A stretch of DNA of 64,000 nucleotides from Fidelibacterota bacterium (lineage in GTDB: Bacteria > Pseudomonadota > Alphaproteobacteria > Rhodospirillales > Rhodospirillaceae): NCBI GenBank assembly GCA_002712165.1, contig PASS01000076.1, positions 1 through 64,000 of the forward strand, read 5' to 3'. The notes beneath the pieces were generated by a model. The model was given only the letters and a program-made list of their open reading frames with translations, made no database searches and was not told where the DNA came from. Positions 52,271 to 62,982 of the stretch are shown piece by piece. Both the position numbers and the translations under genes were made by a program. Numbering within the stretch: position 1 is the stretch's first letter; every line of letters starts with the position of its first letter.

Positions 52271-52978
52271 TCAGATGGCTGTTTCTTTATATTTATAGCC
52301 AACACCGTACAGAGTTTCGATATTAGAGAAATCGTTATCGACCTCTCTAAATTTCTTACGTAGTCGCTTGATATGGCTGTCTATCGTTCGATCATCTACG
52401 TAAATATTTTCTCCATATGCTGCGTCAATTAGTTGGTCCCGGCTTTTTACATGGCCTGGTCGCTGTGCTAGCGCCTGAATTAGTAAAAATTCAGTTACAG
52501 TTAAGTTGACCGGTGCTTTTTTCCATAAGCATGTGTGTTGCGCCATATCGAGAATCAGTTCGCCACGTTGTAATGTACCCTTTAAATCACCCTCTCCCTG
52601 TTTGCCCTTTTGAGCTTCAAGACGGCGGAAGATTGCCCGCACGCGTTCAATCAGCAGGCGTTGAGAAAATGGTTTTTTTACATAATCATCGGCTCCCATG
52701 CGTAGGCCTAGTAACTCATCTATCTCGTCATCTTTAGACGTCAGAAAAATCACCGGCATAGAGCCTTTCTCGCGTAGGCGCTGAAGCAACTCGATTCCGT
52801 CCATACGCGGCATTTTAATATCAAGTATAGCCAAGTCTGGTGGTTCAGCCGTCATACCACGCAAGGCCTCGGAGCCATCACGGTAGGTCCTAACTGAAAA
52901 TCCCTCCGTTTCCAGGGCAATTGAAACGGAGGTCAGGATATTACGGTCGTCATCAACAAGAGCGATACTGTAGGCCAA
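52271..52978 (-). CDS. chvI: response regulator ChvI (OmpR family)
   Basis: [31 protein letters not shown]; winged-helix C-terminus [15 protein letters not shown]. Confidence 0.93.
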   Translation of the reverse strand: MAYSIALVDDDRNILTSVSIALETEGFSVRTYRDGSEALRGMTAEPPDLAILDIKMPRMDGIELLQRLREKGSMPVIFLTSKDDEIDELLGLRMGADDYVKKPFSQRLLIERVRAIFRRLEAQKGKQGEGDLKGTLQRGELILDMAQHTCLWKKAPVNLTVTEFLLIQALAQRPGHVKSRDQLIDAAYGENIYVDDRTIDSHIKRLRKKFREVDNDFSNIETLYGVGYKYKETAI

Positions 52979-53124
52979 GAGAATATTCCTTTATTCATTG
53001 GAAGAATGGCAAAGCCCTTTTTACTAACTGTGATATTATTCCCCTATTATGGCAGAATTGCCGCATTCTGGTGGCGGGTGTGAGGCAAAACGCTTATTTT
53101 ATTTTCAGAGCAATAGGTTAATCG

Positions 53125-54684
53125 TTACTTGTCACCAAGCCGGACTAACTCAGCTTTTGCTCCGGCATACTCAGTAAAACGTACGGCAGTTGTATTTAGT
53201 GCGGCTTCAAAGAGCCGTCTCGCCTCAGCTTTATTGCCAACAATCAGTGCAGCTTGGCCGAGAAAGAAATAAGCTTCGCAAAGCCGACCGGTTGCTCCTA
53301 TAGAGTTTTCTGCTGCGGCAGAAATAACTTCGTCGCCTGAAATGTCACCCATAAAATAACGCATTATTGCATAGGGCCATTGATCTGGATCCATGCCTTG
53401 AGTGTTATAGGCAAGTGTACCAGGCTTTATTTTTCCTGCTCGGGCACTAGCGATATACGTCCATAGCACAAGAATCGTTGGTGCATTTGGCAATGCCATA
53501 GCCGCAGTCAAGTCTTCTGTAGCACCGGCAAAGTCGCCTTTCATAACACGCACATATCCCCTATTGGCCAGTGGCTGTGCAGCATCAGGCATTGATTCCA
53601 AAATTATACTGAGGTCCATCTCGGCGTCCTCATAAGCACTGATAAACTGGCGAGCAATACCGCGGCCCAGGCGTGCATTAATATCTGACGGTTTTCTTGC
53701 GAGTACGGCACTGAAATCGGCTACTGCTCCTTCTGCGTCACCGATTTGAAATCGAGAATTAGCACGTAAGAATCTAGCACTAGCATCATTAGGTTTTAAG
53801 GTGAGAATTTTGTCAAAATCTGCAATAGCGGAAGGGGTGGCCCCAATGCGCAGGAATGCAGCGCCTCGCCCTTCCAAAGACACATGGTCTGTACTGATAA
53901 TTTTTAATAAGGCCGTGTAATCCACAATCGCGGCGTTATAATTCTCTTGTTGGCCATAAGTTATAGCGCGGGCGCGCAGTGCATCCGCATTTTCTGGCTC
54001 TAAAATTAGCACGTCCGTAAATGCCTTGATTGCGCTATCTGATTGACCAAGCTTCAAGTATGCCGTTCCCAGCATGAATTGGGCATAAGAATCGCCTGCA
54101 TTTAGCTTTACCGATTGCTTTAGTTCGATGATGGCCTGCTCTATTTTATCATTTTCCAGGAAATATATACCGCGAGTTTTGAAGGGCAATGGGTTACGTG
54201 GGTCAAACCTTCGCGCTTCACCAAGATCTGCGATACCGTCTGACTTGTTACCGTTTTTCAGACGCAAAGTTCCTCGTCGTATATATGCTTTACCAAGCAA
54301 AACATTTTTTGTGAGTGGAGTGCTTTTAATCACTAAAGAATAGTCGTCTTCGGCTTCTTTGATTTGGTTTAGTTCCTCTCGCACTAGCCCTCGACTGAGA
54401 CGAACTGATAAATCATCTGGCACTATTAATAAGGATTCGCTGTAATCGGCAAGGGCACCAGTTATATCTCCGCTTTGATGACGAGCAGCGCCACGCGAGG
54501 CTAGAGCGAGTGCATGCGTGTCATCTGGCAGTTTGCCCTGAGAAATGGCGCTATCACAGGCAGCAATTTGCATAGCTGCTTCGACATTGCGGCTGAAACA
54601 GGCCAATGTCATGTCTTTAGCTATGGCTGGGCAGCCATAAAGGCTAAGTAGAACATAAGGAATGTATGTTGGTGGGCACTTCAT
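53125..54684 (-). CDS. secreted tetratricopeptide-repeat protein
   Basis: Signal-like N-terminus then serial TPR units (DALRARAITYGQQENYNAAIVDYTALLKI etc.). Confidence 0.85.
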   Translation of the reverse strand: MKCPPTYIPYVLLSLYGCPAIAKDMTLACFSRNVEAAMQIAACDSAISQGKLPDDTHALALASRGAARHQSGDITGALADYSESLLIVPDDLSVRLSRGLVREELNQIKEAEDDYSLVIKSTPLTKNVLLGKAYIRRGTLRLKNGNKSDGIADLGEARRFDPRNPLPFKTRGIYFLENDKIEQAIIELKQSVKLNAGDSYAQFMLGTAYLKLGQSDSAIKAFTDVLILEPENADALRARAITYGQQENYNAAIVDYTALLKIISTDHVSLEGRGAAFLRIGATPSAIADFDKILTLKPNDASARFLRANSRFQIGDAEGAVADFSAVLARKPSDINARLGRGIARQFISAYEDAEMDLSIILESMPDAAQPLANRGYVRVMKGDFAGATEDLTAAMALPNAPTILVLWTYIASARAGKIKPGTLAYNTQGMDPDQWPYAIMRYFMGDISGDEVISAAAENSIGATGRLCEAYFFLGQAALIVGNKAEARRLFEAALNTTAVRFTEYAGAKAELVRLGDK

Positions 54685-54775
54685 GCGCCAATGTTTGCCC
54701 AAGCTGCCCCAGCCCACAACTCTTAATTGCGAAAGCTCATGTTTTAAGGCACCAGTAAATCTGGTGCGCGTGCTT

Positions 54776-57574
54776 TTAGTGCGCTTTCGCCCAGTTGGGA
54801 CCTACTCCAACATCCACTGTTAGTGGCACGTCCAAATGTTCGGCTCCCTCCATCACGGATTTGACAAGAGTTTTTGTTTTTCCGATTTCACTGGAGGGTA
54901 CTTCCAAGATTAATTCGTCATGCACCTGTAGCAGCATTTCGGCATTTAAGCTTGCGTCCTTCATGGCTTTCGGGAGACGGATCATTGCGCGTTTAATTAT
55001 ATCCGCCGCCCCGCCTTGAATAGGCGCATTGATGGCCGCTCTTTCAGCGAATGCGCGCATATTAGGATTGCGATCACCAATGCTTGGCGTCCAGCAGCGG
55101 CGGCCATATAGTGTTGTGACATAACCCTGTTTTTTGGCAATTGCTTTGGTTGCCTCCATATAATCACGAATTTCGGGAAATTTCTTGAAGTAGGCCTCAA
55201 TATATTCATGCGCCTCGCTGCGAGGAATACTAAGTTGGCGGGCAAGGCCGTAAGCCGAAATTCCATAAATAATACCAAAATTGATAGCCTTCGCTCGACG
55301 GCGAATCATGGGGTCCATACCTTTTAAAGGTACGTTAAACATCTCTGATGCGGTAGCAGCGTGAATGTCCACGCCATCTTTAAAGGCTTGCTTAAGCGCT
55401 TTTACATTAGCGACGTGTGCAACAAGACGTAGTTCAATTTGGCTATAGTCCGCTGATAGCAAAGTCTTGCCTTTACCAGCAATAAAGGCGTTACGGATCT
55501 TACGGCCTTCATCAGAGCGAATAGGTATATTTTGCAGGTTCGGATCGGTTGACGAGAGTCGTCCGGTAGATGCAATGGTTTGGGCATAACTTGTATGCAC
55601 TCGCCCAGTGTTTGGGTTTATTTGGTTGATTAGGGCATCTGTGTAAGTGCTTTTAAGTTTTGATAGTTGCCGCCATTCGAGAACACGGGCGGGTAACTCG
55701 TGGCCTTGGGCTGCCAAATCATCAAGAACATCCACTCCGGTTCCAAAGGCTCCGGTTTTTGTCTTTTTACCACCCTGTAGCCCCATACGTTCGAATAATA
55801 TCTCGCCAAGCTGTTTGGGCGAGCCGACGTTAAATTCTTCTCCTGCTAGATTATGAATATCGGCTTCGAGGTCTGCCATGCGCACTGCGAAGTCCTGGCT
55901 AAGAGATTTCAGGACCTTTATGTCCACCAGTATGCCTCTCTTTTCCATATCACCCAAGATGGGAATGAGCTTGCGGTCGAGAGTCTCGTAAATACTAACA
56001 AGGCGGTCAGATACAAGGCGTGGTTTTAGGATTGTATGGAGGCGAAGAGTAACATCTGCATCTTCCGCGGCATAGGTCGTCGCTGCATCTAACTGAACTT
56101 GATCAAAGGTAATTTGCTTTTTGCCAGTGCCGCATACTTCTGAGAACGGAATGGTCTTATGATCTAAATGAAGATCAGATAGTTCGTTCATGCCGTGTCC
56201 GTGTTGTGATCCTTCTAGCACATAAGAGATCACCATGGTGTCGTCTACAGGCGTTAAATTAATTCCTTCTTGCGCAAAGACGTGTGTATCAAATTTAATA
56301 TTATGTCCTATCTTTAATACGCCGGGGTTTTCAAGGACTGGCGTCAGAATCTGGATTGCTTCTTCAACAGGTATTTGTGGCGGTGCATCTTGGGCTGTCT
56401 CATCATCTCCCAGCTCTAGCGCACCTTGCTGGGCGCCACCCGTATGACGCAAAGGAATATAGCAGCCGCTCCCAGGTTCGATGGATAGAGAGATTCCAAC
56501 CATGCGTGCCTGTAGGGGGTTAAGCCCATCTGTTTCGGTATCTACTGCTACGAAGCCATTGGCCGTTGCGGCATCGACCCATCGCTTGAGGTCAGAGGTC
56601 TTCTGAATAGTTTCGTACCTGGTTTTACTAACTGATAAAACTTTTTTTTCTGCAAAATATGTGTGCTGTTTGTCCTGAGAATTTCCATGAAGCTTTGCCG
56701 AAACTTTATTAAGAAGACTTTTAAAATTCTGCTCGGTAATAAACCCTATGAGTGTATCAGGATCAGGTTGGCGCCACTTCAAATCTCTAATGGGGACTTC
56801 AATGGGAACATCGTCTTTTAAGGTGACGAGTTGTCTTGAAATGCGGGCTAGCTCGGCATTTTCAAGCAAACTCTCGCGGCGTTTCGGTTGTTTGATTTCA
56901 GCGGCGTGAGACAGTAAAGAGTCAAGATCACCGTATTCACCAATTAATTGCGCTGCTGTCTTAACGCCTATGCCGGGTACGCCAGGCACATTGTCAGTAG
57001 CATCGCCAGCTAAAGACTGAATATCAATGACTTTATCTGGCGCCACACCGAATTTTTCTACTACCTGATCCGGGCCAATGGTACGGTTCTTCATAGGGTC
57101 GAACATCGTGACCCCTGGGCGAATTAGTTGCATGAGATCTTTATCAGCAGAGATAACGACAACTTGGATATTGTTGGCTACCGCTAGTTTTGCGTAGGTG
57201 GCAATAAGATCGTCTGCTTCAAAGCCTTCCATTTGGATGGCTTGGACATTGAATGCACGGGTAGCATCGCGGATTAACTTGAACTGAGGTATTAGGTCTT
57301 CGGGTGGATCCGGCCTATTCGCCTTGTAGTCTTTATATATTTCGTTACGAAAGGTGATGCGCTTGGCATCAAAAATAACTGCAATCAACTCTTCAACATT
57401 TGTATCGCGTAGATCATCGAGCAACTTCATCAGCATGTTAGAAAAGCCGTAGACCGCATTAACCGGTGTACCATCCGATCTAGTCATAGGCGGAAGAGCG
57501 TGGTAAGCGCGAAAGATATAGCCTGATCCGTCGATTAGGTAGAGGCGTTTGGGCATTTTGGACTTTAAGGCCAT
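54776..57574 (-). CDS. polA: DNA polymerase I
   Basis: YLIDGSGYIFRAYHALPP; exo FVAVDTETDGL; pol LLSADYSQIELRLVAH, LLQVHDELILEVP. Confidence 0.97.
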   Translation of the reverse strand: MALKSKMPKRLYLIDGSGYIFRAYHALPPMTRSDGTPVNAVYGFSNMLMKLLDDLRDTNVEELIAVIFDAKRITFRNEIYKDYKANRPDPPEDLIPQFKLIRDATRAFNVQAIQMEGFEADDLIATYAKLAVANNIQVVVISADKDLMQLIRPGVTMFDPMKNRTIGPDQVVEKFGVAPDKVIDIQSLAGDATDNVPGVPGIGVKTAAQLIGEYGDLDSLLSHAAEIKQPKRRESLLENAELARISRQLVTLKDDVPIEVPIRDLKWRQPDPDTLIGFITEQNFKSLLNKVSAKLHGNSQDKQHTYFAEKKVLSVSKTRYETIQKTSDLKRWVDAATANGFVAVDTETDGLNPLQARMVGISLSIEPGSGCYIPLRHTGGAQQGALELGDDETAQDAPPQIPVEEAIQILTPVLENPGVLKIGHNIKFDTHVFAQEGINLTPVDDTMVISYVLEGSQHGHGMNELSDLHLDHKTIPFSEVCGTGKKQITFDQVQLDAATTYAAEDADVTLRLHTILKPRLVSDRLVSIYETLDRKLIPILGDMEKRGILVDIKVLKSLSQDFAVRMADLEADIHNLAGEEFNVGSPKQLGEILFERMGLQGGKKTKTGAFGTGVDVLDDLAAQGHELPARVLEWRQLSKLKSTYTDALINQINPNTGRVHTSYAQTIASTGRLSSTDPNLQNIPIRSDEGRKIRNAFIAGKGKTLLSADYSQIELRLVAHVANVKALKQAFKDGVDIHAATASEMFNVPLKGMDPMIRRRAKAINFGIIYGISAYGLARQLSIPRSEAHEYIEAYFKKFPEIRDYMEATKAIAKKQGYVTTLYGRRCWTPSIGDRNPNMRAFAERAAINAPIQGGAADIIKRAMIRLPKAMKDASLNAEMLLQVHDELILEVPSSEIGKTKTLVKSVMEGAEHLDVPLTVDVGVGPNWAKAH

Positions 57575-57617
57575 TTTTAATGTGGGGCTCCAGCGTCAAG
57601 ACTCTTAGCTAGTTTCG

Positions 57618-57806
57618 TCAGTGACCCTTGGAGTCAGTCGCGCTAGTTTGTGTTAGAACGTAACGTCGGCCGCAATAAGGGCAGACAATTTCACCAATTT
57701 CAGGTTTTATTTGTAAGTAAACGCGTGGATGTCCCAAAGCGCCGCCGCCGCCGTCACAATTTATTTGAGTAGACTCAGTGCGTATAGTTTCGACAGACTC
57801 GACCAT
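57618..57806 (-). CDS. zinc-finger domain protein (zf-CHCC-like)
   Basis: GGGGALGHPRVYLQIKPEIGEIVCPYCGRRYVL. Confidence 0.88.
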   Translation of the reverse strand: MVESVETIRTESTQINCDGGGGALGHPRVYLQIKPEIGEIVCPYCGRRYVLTQTSATDSKGH

Positions 57807-58039
57807 AGTGCAGTTCCTGCTGTAAATCAGTCATATACGGCCACGTGTGGCCAGGCACGTTTATGCGTTCGGTGACCATAGATTGCAAGCTTGCGACAAT
57901 ATTGGTCATTTTAACTTTATAACGAATAGACGACGATGATGCGAGGCGTTGACCCCGGATTTGGCTGGGTGGTACCCATTGTATCTTGGTGATGGCTACG
58001 GCTTGCACCGCTACATTCAAAAACAGGCCTTTCCTCGTG

Positions 58040-59014
58040 ATGGATCTAACTTCTTCTAATCCCCCATTTCTCCCAGATCTGGCTATAGAAATTCAAGATC
58101 TTAACAAGGTTTATGGCGGTGGGCGTCGCCCATCCAAGCGCGCCCTAAATGAATTTTCCCTTAATATTCCTCGCGGATCTTTCTTTGGCCTGTTGGGCCC
58201 TAACGGTGCAGGTAAATCAACACTAATTAATATAATGGCGGGATTAGTTAAAAAGAGTTCCGGTAAAGTGCGCATCTGGGGAAGCGATATAGAAACAGAC
58301 GAGCGGCAGGCGCGCTGCGCGATAGGGGTCGTACCACAGGAACTTAATCTTGATCCATTCTTCACCCCGCGGGAAGTTTTAGAGGTGCAAGCGGGTTTTT
58401 ATGGAGTCCCGAAGCGAGAGAGGCGCACGGCCGAAATCCTCGAGTTAGTAGGGTTGACAGATAAAGCCGATGCATATGCTCGTGCTTTGTCTGGTGGCAT
58501 GCGTCGTCGCCTTCTTGTGGCTAAGGCTTTGGTTCACGCTCCACCTATTGTGGTGTTGGATGAGCCGACTGCAGGTGTAGATGTGGAGTTGCGCCAACAA
58601 CTTTGGCGCCACATCCGCGAACTAAACGCTCGTGGAGCGACAGTGTTGCTTACAACACACTATCTGGAAGAGGCGGAAGAGTTGTGCGATCACATAGCAA
58701 TTATTAACCATGGCAAATTAGTGGCCTGTGACTCCACCCACGCACTCTTGCGCAGAATTGACAACAAGTCTGTTTCCTTGATTCTTGCGAAACCCCTTTC
58801 TAAGGTACCTGAAGTAATGCAGAGACTTCATGCAGTTCAAACAGCACCTAATGAATTGCATATAAATTATAGGCCTAGCGCTAATGCTATGCAGGAAATT
58901 CTTGATGCGGCGCGATCATGTGAGTTGTCGGTCGCTGACATTCGCACAGATGAGGTTGAGCTTGAGGATATATTTTTGCAGCTTACCTCAGGGTCTAAAG
59001 ATGAGGCCGATTAG
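58040..59014 (+). CDS. ABC transporter ATP-binding protein (ABC-2 exporter type)
   Basis: LLGPNGAGKSTLINIMAGL, LSGGMRRRLLVAKALVHAPPIVVLDEPTAGVDVELR. Confidence 0.93.
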   Translation: MDLTSSNPPFLPDLAIEIQDLNKVYGGGRRPSKRALNEFSLNIPRGSFFGLLGPNGAGKSTLINIMAGLVKKSSGKVRIWGSDIETDERQARCAIGVVPQELNLDPFFTPREVLEVQAGFYGVPKRERRTAEILELVGLTDKADAYARALSGGMRRRLLVAKALVHAPPIVVLDEPTAGVDVELRQQLWRHIRELNARGATVLLTTHYLEEAEELCDHIAIINHGKLVACDSTHALLRRIDNKSVSLILAKPLSKVPEVMQRLHAVQTAPNELHINYRPSANAMQEILDAARSCELSVADIRTDEVELEDIFLQLTSGSKDEAD

Positions 59015-59072
59015 GCTGTTCCCGTATAACCTTGCATCTTGGAAACACGCAGTGCGAGAATTGATTACTCAT

Positions 59073-60107
59073 ATGAAAAATATAAGACATATTGCAGCTG
59101 TCGGAGTGATCCTGACCCTGGGTGCATGCGCTCCAATTATAGCACCTTCTGGGCCTATGGAGACCACGCCAAGTCTCACGGATAAGGCTTTTGTGACATC
59201 GGATGGATTGCAGCTACCTATTCGAAAATGGCTACCAGCACTAGAAGCTGACAGCGGACAACCGCTTAAGGCTGTTGTCTTAGCCTTACATGGGCTGAAT
59301 GATTATAGTAAAGCTTTCGATGAAGTGCCCGGCACGCCTGGTGTTGGCCCATTTTTGGCCGAAAATGGTATTGCTTTTTATGCTTATGACCAGAGGGGAT
59401 TTGGTGAGGCTCCAAATCCAGGCCTTTGGGCTGGTGACAAGGCAATGTCAAATGATTTTTCTGATTTCGCGCGGGTGCTGAAAAACAAATATCCTAACAC
59501 ACCTCTATTTGCCTTGGGCGAAAGCATGGGTGGGGCTGTTGTGATGACAGCGCTTGCGATGCCTAGGCCGCCGCCAGTTGATGGCGCTATCCTCGCAGCT
59601 CCAGCTGTGTGGGCTAGGTCTACTATGCCTGTGTCCTATCGTATAGCACTTTGGCTCGGTGCACGAGTGGCTCCTGGACTTAAACCATCTGGGCAGAGTC
59701 TGGGTAGGCGCGCTAGTGATAATACTGAAATGCTGCGAACCCTCGCTCGCGACCCATTATTTATAAAAAAAACACGCATCGATGTTGTCTATGGACTGAC
59801 CAACCTTATGGATTATGCATTGGAGGCGCCGTCTTTTATAAATGTGCCCGTGATGTATCTCTATGGTGAAAAGGACGAAATTGTTCCCAAAGGGCCAACC
59901 GAAAAGGCGATGACACTCTTTGAGGCTGCACATAAGAATATGCAAGCTGCATATTACGAAGATAGTTGGCATATGATTTTGCGTGACAAAGCAGCCCCGA
60001 TAGTCCTGCGGGATATTATCGCTTTTATAGGCAATGCTTTATCGCCTCTTCCATCGGGTGCAGATCAACATTCCTTGCAGCGCTTGCGCACTGATATGAG
60101 CAATTAG
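59073..60107 (+). CDS. alpha/beta hydrolase lipoprotein (monoacylglycerol lipase-like)
   Basis: Lipobox LTLGACAP; ALGESMGGAVVM nucleophile elbow; DSWHMIL catalytic His. Confidence 0.9.
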   Translation: MKNIRHIAAVGVILTLGACAPIIAPSGPMETTPSLTDKAFVTSDGLQLPIRKWLPALEADSGQPLKAVVLALHGLNDYSKAFDEVPGTPGVGPFLAENGIAFYAYDQRGFGEAPNPGLWAGDKAMSNDFSDFARVLKNKYPNTPLFALGESMGGAVVMTALAMPRPPPVDGAILAAPAVWARSTMPVSYRIALWLGARVAPGLKPSGQSLGRRASDNTEMLRTLARDPLFIKKTRIDVVYGLTNLMDYALEAPSFINVPVMYLYGEKDEIVPKGPTEKAMTLFEAAHKNMQAAYYEDSWHMILRDKAAPIVLRDIIAFIGNALSPLPSGADQHSLQRLRTDMSN

Positions 60108-60119
60108 TCACTTAAGAAT

Positions 60120-61028
60120 TTATTTCAGCGGAATGTATTTCCTTTCAGCTAGCCAAATACCACTCAGCACGAGAAATAAAGCAGCAACATGATACCCGTG
60201 GAAGTCCTCATTCAAGAGAATGACGCCAAAAGCTGCAGTGATGATAGGGACTAGATTTATAAATAAACCAGCGCGGTTTGGTCCTATCAACTCTACACTT
60301 CTTAAAAAGAAAAGCTGAGATAGTAAGGATGGAAATATAGCGACATACAAGGCGACAGCCCAGCCTGTAGGGCTTGGCCAAATCATGTCCCCCATCAAGA
60401 TTTCGATAATCGCCAAAGGTATGGATGTGGCAAGAGCACCCACGGTCATTATTGAGAAGATGGCGAGTCCTGATGCTGCGGGACGCTCGCGAAGAGCAAC
60501 GGTGTAGGCAGCGTATAGCAAGCATGCAAAAGTCATCAGCACGTCCCCAGGGTTAAACCGTACATCACTGATCAGGGCTATATCGCCACGTGCTGCTACG
60601 ACCGCTATACCAATTAGCGTTACCACTACGCCGATTAATTGTGCGCCTGTCACTTGGGTTCGGTAAAAAATATAAGTACCCAACATCACAAAAACGGGCA
60701 GGGCGCCGTTTATGATTCCAATATTGATCGCGACAGTTGAGTGTGCGGCTATATAAAATAAGGCGTTGAAGGTGCTGAAACCGAGTGCACCTAAGGCAAG
60801 CAGTAGGGGAAGGCGAGTACGTAGGGCTGGCCATTCATTAACTATGCGTCGGCGAGCAAATATAAAAATTAGGACTCCGACGCCAACCCACCTCAAAGCG
60901 GTCAGTAACATAGGCGAAATTTCACCGACAGCTACTTGTCCAGCGATTGCGTTACCGGCCCACATGAACATGGTAAGAATGAGTAATATGTAGGGGCTAC
61001 TGTATAGCTGGCTAAAAAAGTGGCTCAA
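60120..61028 (-). CDS. EamA/DMT family transporter
   Basis: About 10 TM segments; MFMWAGNAIAGQVAVGEISPMLLTALRWVGVGVLI. Confidence 0.9.
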   Translation of the reverse strand: MSHFFSQLYSSPYILLILTMFMWAGNAIAGQVAVGEISPMLLTALRWVGVGVLIFIFARRRIVNEWPALRTRLPLLLALGALGFSTFNALFYIAAHSTVAINIGIINGALPVFVMLGTYIFYRTQVTGAQLIGVVVTLIGIAVVAARGDIALISDVRFNPGDVLMTFACLLYAAYTVALRERPAASGLAIFSIMTVGALATSIPLAIIEILMGDMIWPSPTGWAVALYVAIFPSLLSQLFFLRSVELIGPNRAGLFINLVPIITAAFGVILLNEDFHGYHVAALFLVLSGIWLAERKYIPLK

Positions 61029-61209
61029 AATCTCAATTCTTTCCGGGTTAGCTGTGAGTCGACGGTGCGTTCATGAGCGGCAGCGCATACTATGGAGAAA
61101 AATTTCGGTGTGGAATTCATATTTTTCAGGGGGTTTGCGCCTTTTAAGCCGATAGTTTAAGTTTTGATACGCTCCGCCAGAGGCTATTAGTACCTAATTG
61201 ACGATCGTG

Positions 61210-61285
61210 CGCCCGTAGCTCAGCTGGATAGAGCGTCGCCCTCCGAAGGCGAAGGTCAGGGGTTCGAATCCCTTCGGGCGCGCCA
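61210..61285 (+). tRNA. tRNA-Arg (anticodon CCG), CCA encoded
   Basis: GCGCCCGTAGCTCAGCTGGATAGAGCGTCGCCCTCCGAAGGCGAAGGTCAGGGGTTCGAATCCCTTCGGGCGCGCCA; loop CTCCGAA. Confidence 0.97.
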
Positions 61286-61373
61286 ATCGGAGCGTTGAAC
61301 TTGATGTTAAAATAGCCCCTGGTAATTGGATTGCGGTTTGATGCTTTACTCTTTGCTTCGCACAATAGGTCTT

Positions 61374-62456
61374 ATGAAACGATTATCATTTGATTATTTT
61401 TTCCGTTGCATGCTTGCCCTGGCGGTTTCTCCCATATTCATTGCTTGTTCATCTATGCAACCGGCTTCAACAGGTACCGATATTAATGCAGTCGAAGTGC
61501 AAGTGGTGACTGGGTTCCATTTGGACGTGACAGTTGAAGAAGAAACGATCGCAGAGAAAAAAATACGTGCAGTTGCCGAGACTGAGATTACTATTTTTCA
61601 ACGTGATTCGTTAGCAAGCTCCAGTCAGCAGTGCGTCGCTTTAGCGCGTAGTATTGAGCGTGATAGTGAGACCTCTCCTGGACGCATGGCGCTTGCTGGA
61701 GGTGGGGCAACACTAACCCAAGGTGGTAATGTTGGTAGGGTGAAAGCAAATCCTCGAACCTATTTCCTTGGTCCGATGAACAATAGCAGTGAAATAACTG
61801 AGCGTCAGTTAAATGATTTTCTTGCCACGTCCACTGATCACCCAGCACTTTCTGGTGCAGAGCTAGTGACTTTTCGGCTTGATATTGTGGCTACGCCTGC
61901 TGGTGATCCGCGAAAACCTATCAGTTGTATGCCTAATTTAGGTGCATCACAGCGCTATCAGGGTGATGGTGAACGCCGTTCATTTACCTGGCACGGTGTA
62001 GATTTCAACGGCGTACCTGAGCGCTTTCTTAACAGGGTTTTGCGTGACACGAGAGATGTGACAATAGCGGTCCTGGATGCGGCCACGCGTGTTCCTATTG
62101 AGAATGCCACGGTTGAAGTTAGAAATCTAAATGAAAACCTTATGAGCTATGAGCAATTTGCTCGGCGCTATTTATCAGGTGTGCAGGACGCATTCATTCT
62201 TGAGCTATATGCGGGCTTTTCTGATTCAGATTATTTCAAGTTTACGAATGCTCAGGTTGAGTACCGAAATGGTGATAAATTACGCTTATCAAACGAACAG
62301 TCTGTGACTCTGCCAGTTACCATTAGTGCCCCAGGTTACCTGCCCGTAATGGGGCAGGCCCTCGTAAGCGAAACACAGAGAAATATTTACATTTTTATGA
62401 CGCGCGAAGATGCTGTTGATACAGATTCATTTCCTGCTGGCATACAGACAAACTAG
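61374..62456 (+). CDS. uncharacterised lipoprotein with C-terminal carboxypeptidase-regulatory-like segment
   Basis: Lipobox ...[33 protein letters not shown] ... [16 protein letters not shown]. Confidence 0.75.
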   Translation: MKRLSFDYFFRCMLALAVSPIFIACSSMQPASTGTDINAVEVQVVTGFHLDVTVEEETIAEKKIRAVAETEITIFQRDSLASSSQQCVALARSIERDSETSPGRMALAGGGATLTQGGNVGRVKANPRTYFLGPMNNSSEITERQLNDFLATSTDHPALSGAELVTFRLDIVATPAGDPRKPISCMPNLGASQRYQGDGERRSFTWHGVDFNGVPERFLNRVLRDTRDVTIAVLDAATRVPIENATVEVRNLNENLMSYEQFARRYLSGVQDAFILELYAGFSDSDYFKFTNAQVEYRNGDKLRLSNEQSVTLPVTISAPGYLPVMGQALVSETQRNIYIFMTREDAVDTDSFPAGIQTN

Positions 62457-62467
62457 TTATAGAAAGG

Positions 62468-62896
62468 ATGACTATAATGCTCCGCCAAATAGTACTTATT
62501 TTTGTTAGTATGGCGCTTTTTGCGCCGTTGGTCTTGGCTGACACACCATCACCTCCAGGTGCTAAAGTTTATATTATAGAACCGAGAGGCGGAGGAACCG
62601 TGACCAATCCAGTGAAGGTATTATTTGGTCTGCGTGGTATGGGTATTGCTCCAGCGGGCACTGATGTTGAGATGACAGGCCATCACCATCTTGTTGTAGA
62701 TCAGGATACACCGCCTTTGAATGATTATTTACCGGTAGGGGATCCACAGATCATTCATTTCGGCAAAGGCCAGACGGAAACGGATCTCGTGCTGGAGCCC
62801 GGTGAGCATAGAATACAATTGGTTTTAGGTGACAAGGATCACAAGCCACATGTGCCACCGGTAGTCTCGGAAATTGTTGTATTTACTGTGAAATAG
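62468..62896 (+). CDS. DUF4399 domain-containing secreted protein
   Basis: AKVYIIEPRGGGTVTNPVKVLFGLRGMGIAPAG...TGHHHLVVD...PGEHRIQLVLGDKDHKPH. Confidence 0.9.
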   Translation: MTIMLRQIVLIFVSMALFAPLVLADTPSPPGAKVYIIEPRGGGTVTNPVKVLFGLRGMGIAPAGTDVEMTGHHHLVVDQDTPPLNDYLPVGDPQIIHFGKGQTETDLVLEPGEHRIQLVLGDKDHKPHVPPVVSEIVVFTVK

Positions 62897-62982
62897 TCTG
62901 CTGCGCTATACCGCTAGAACCTGGGTAGATATAACGTAGCATATTGTGTAATGGGCTTTGATGCCGGGCGCGGGAATAAGTA

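Noticed and set aside
61144-61365. 73-aa - ORF with [26 protein letters not shown]
   Set aside because: Classic spurious translation antisense to tRNA-Arg at 61210-61285.
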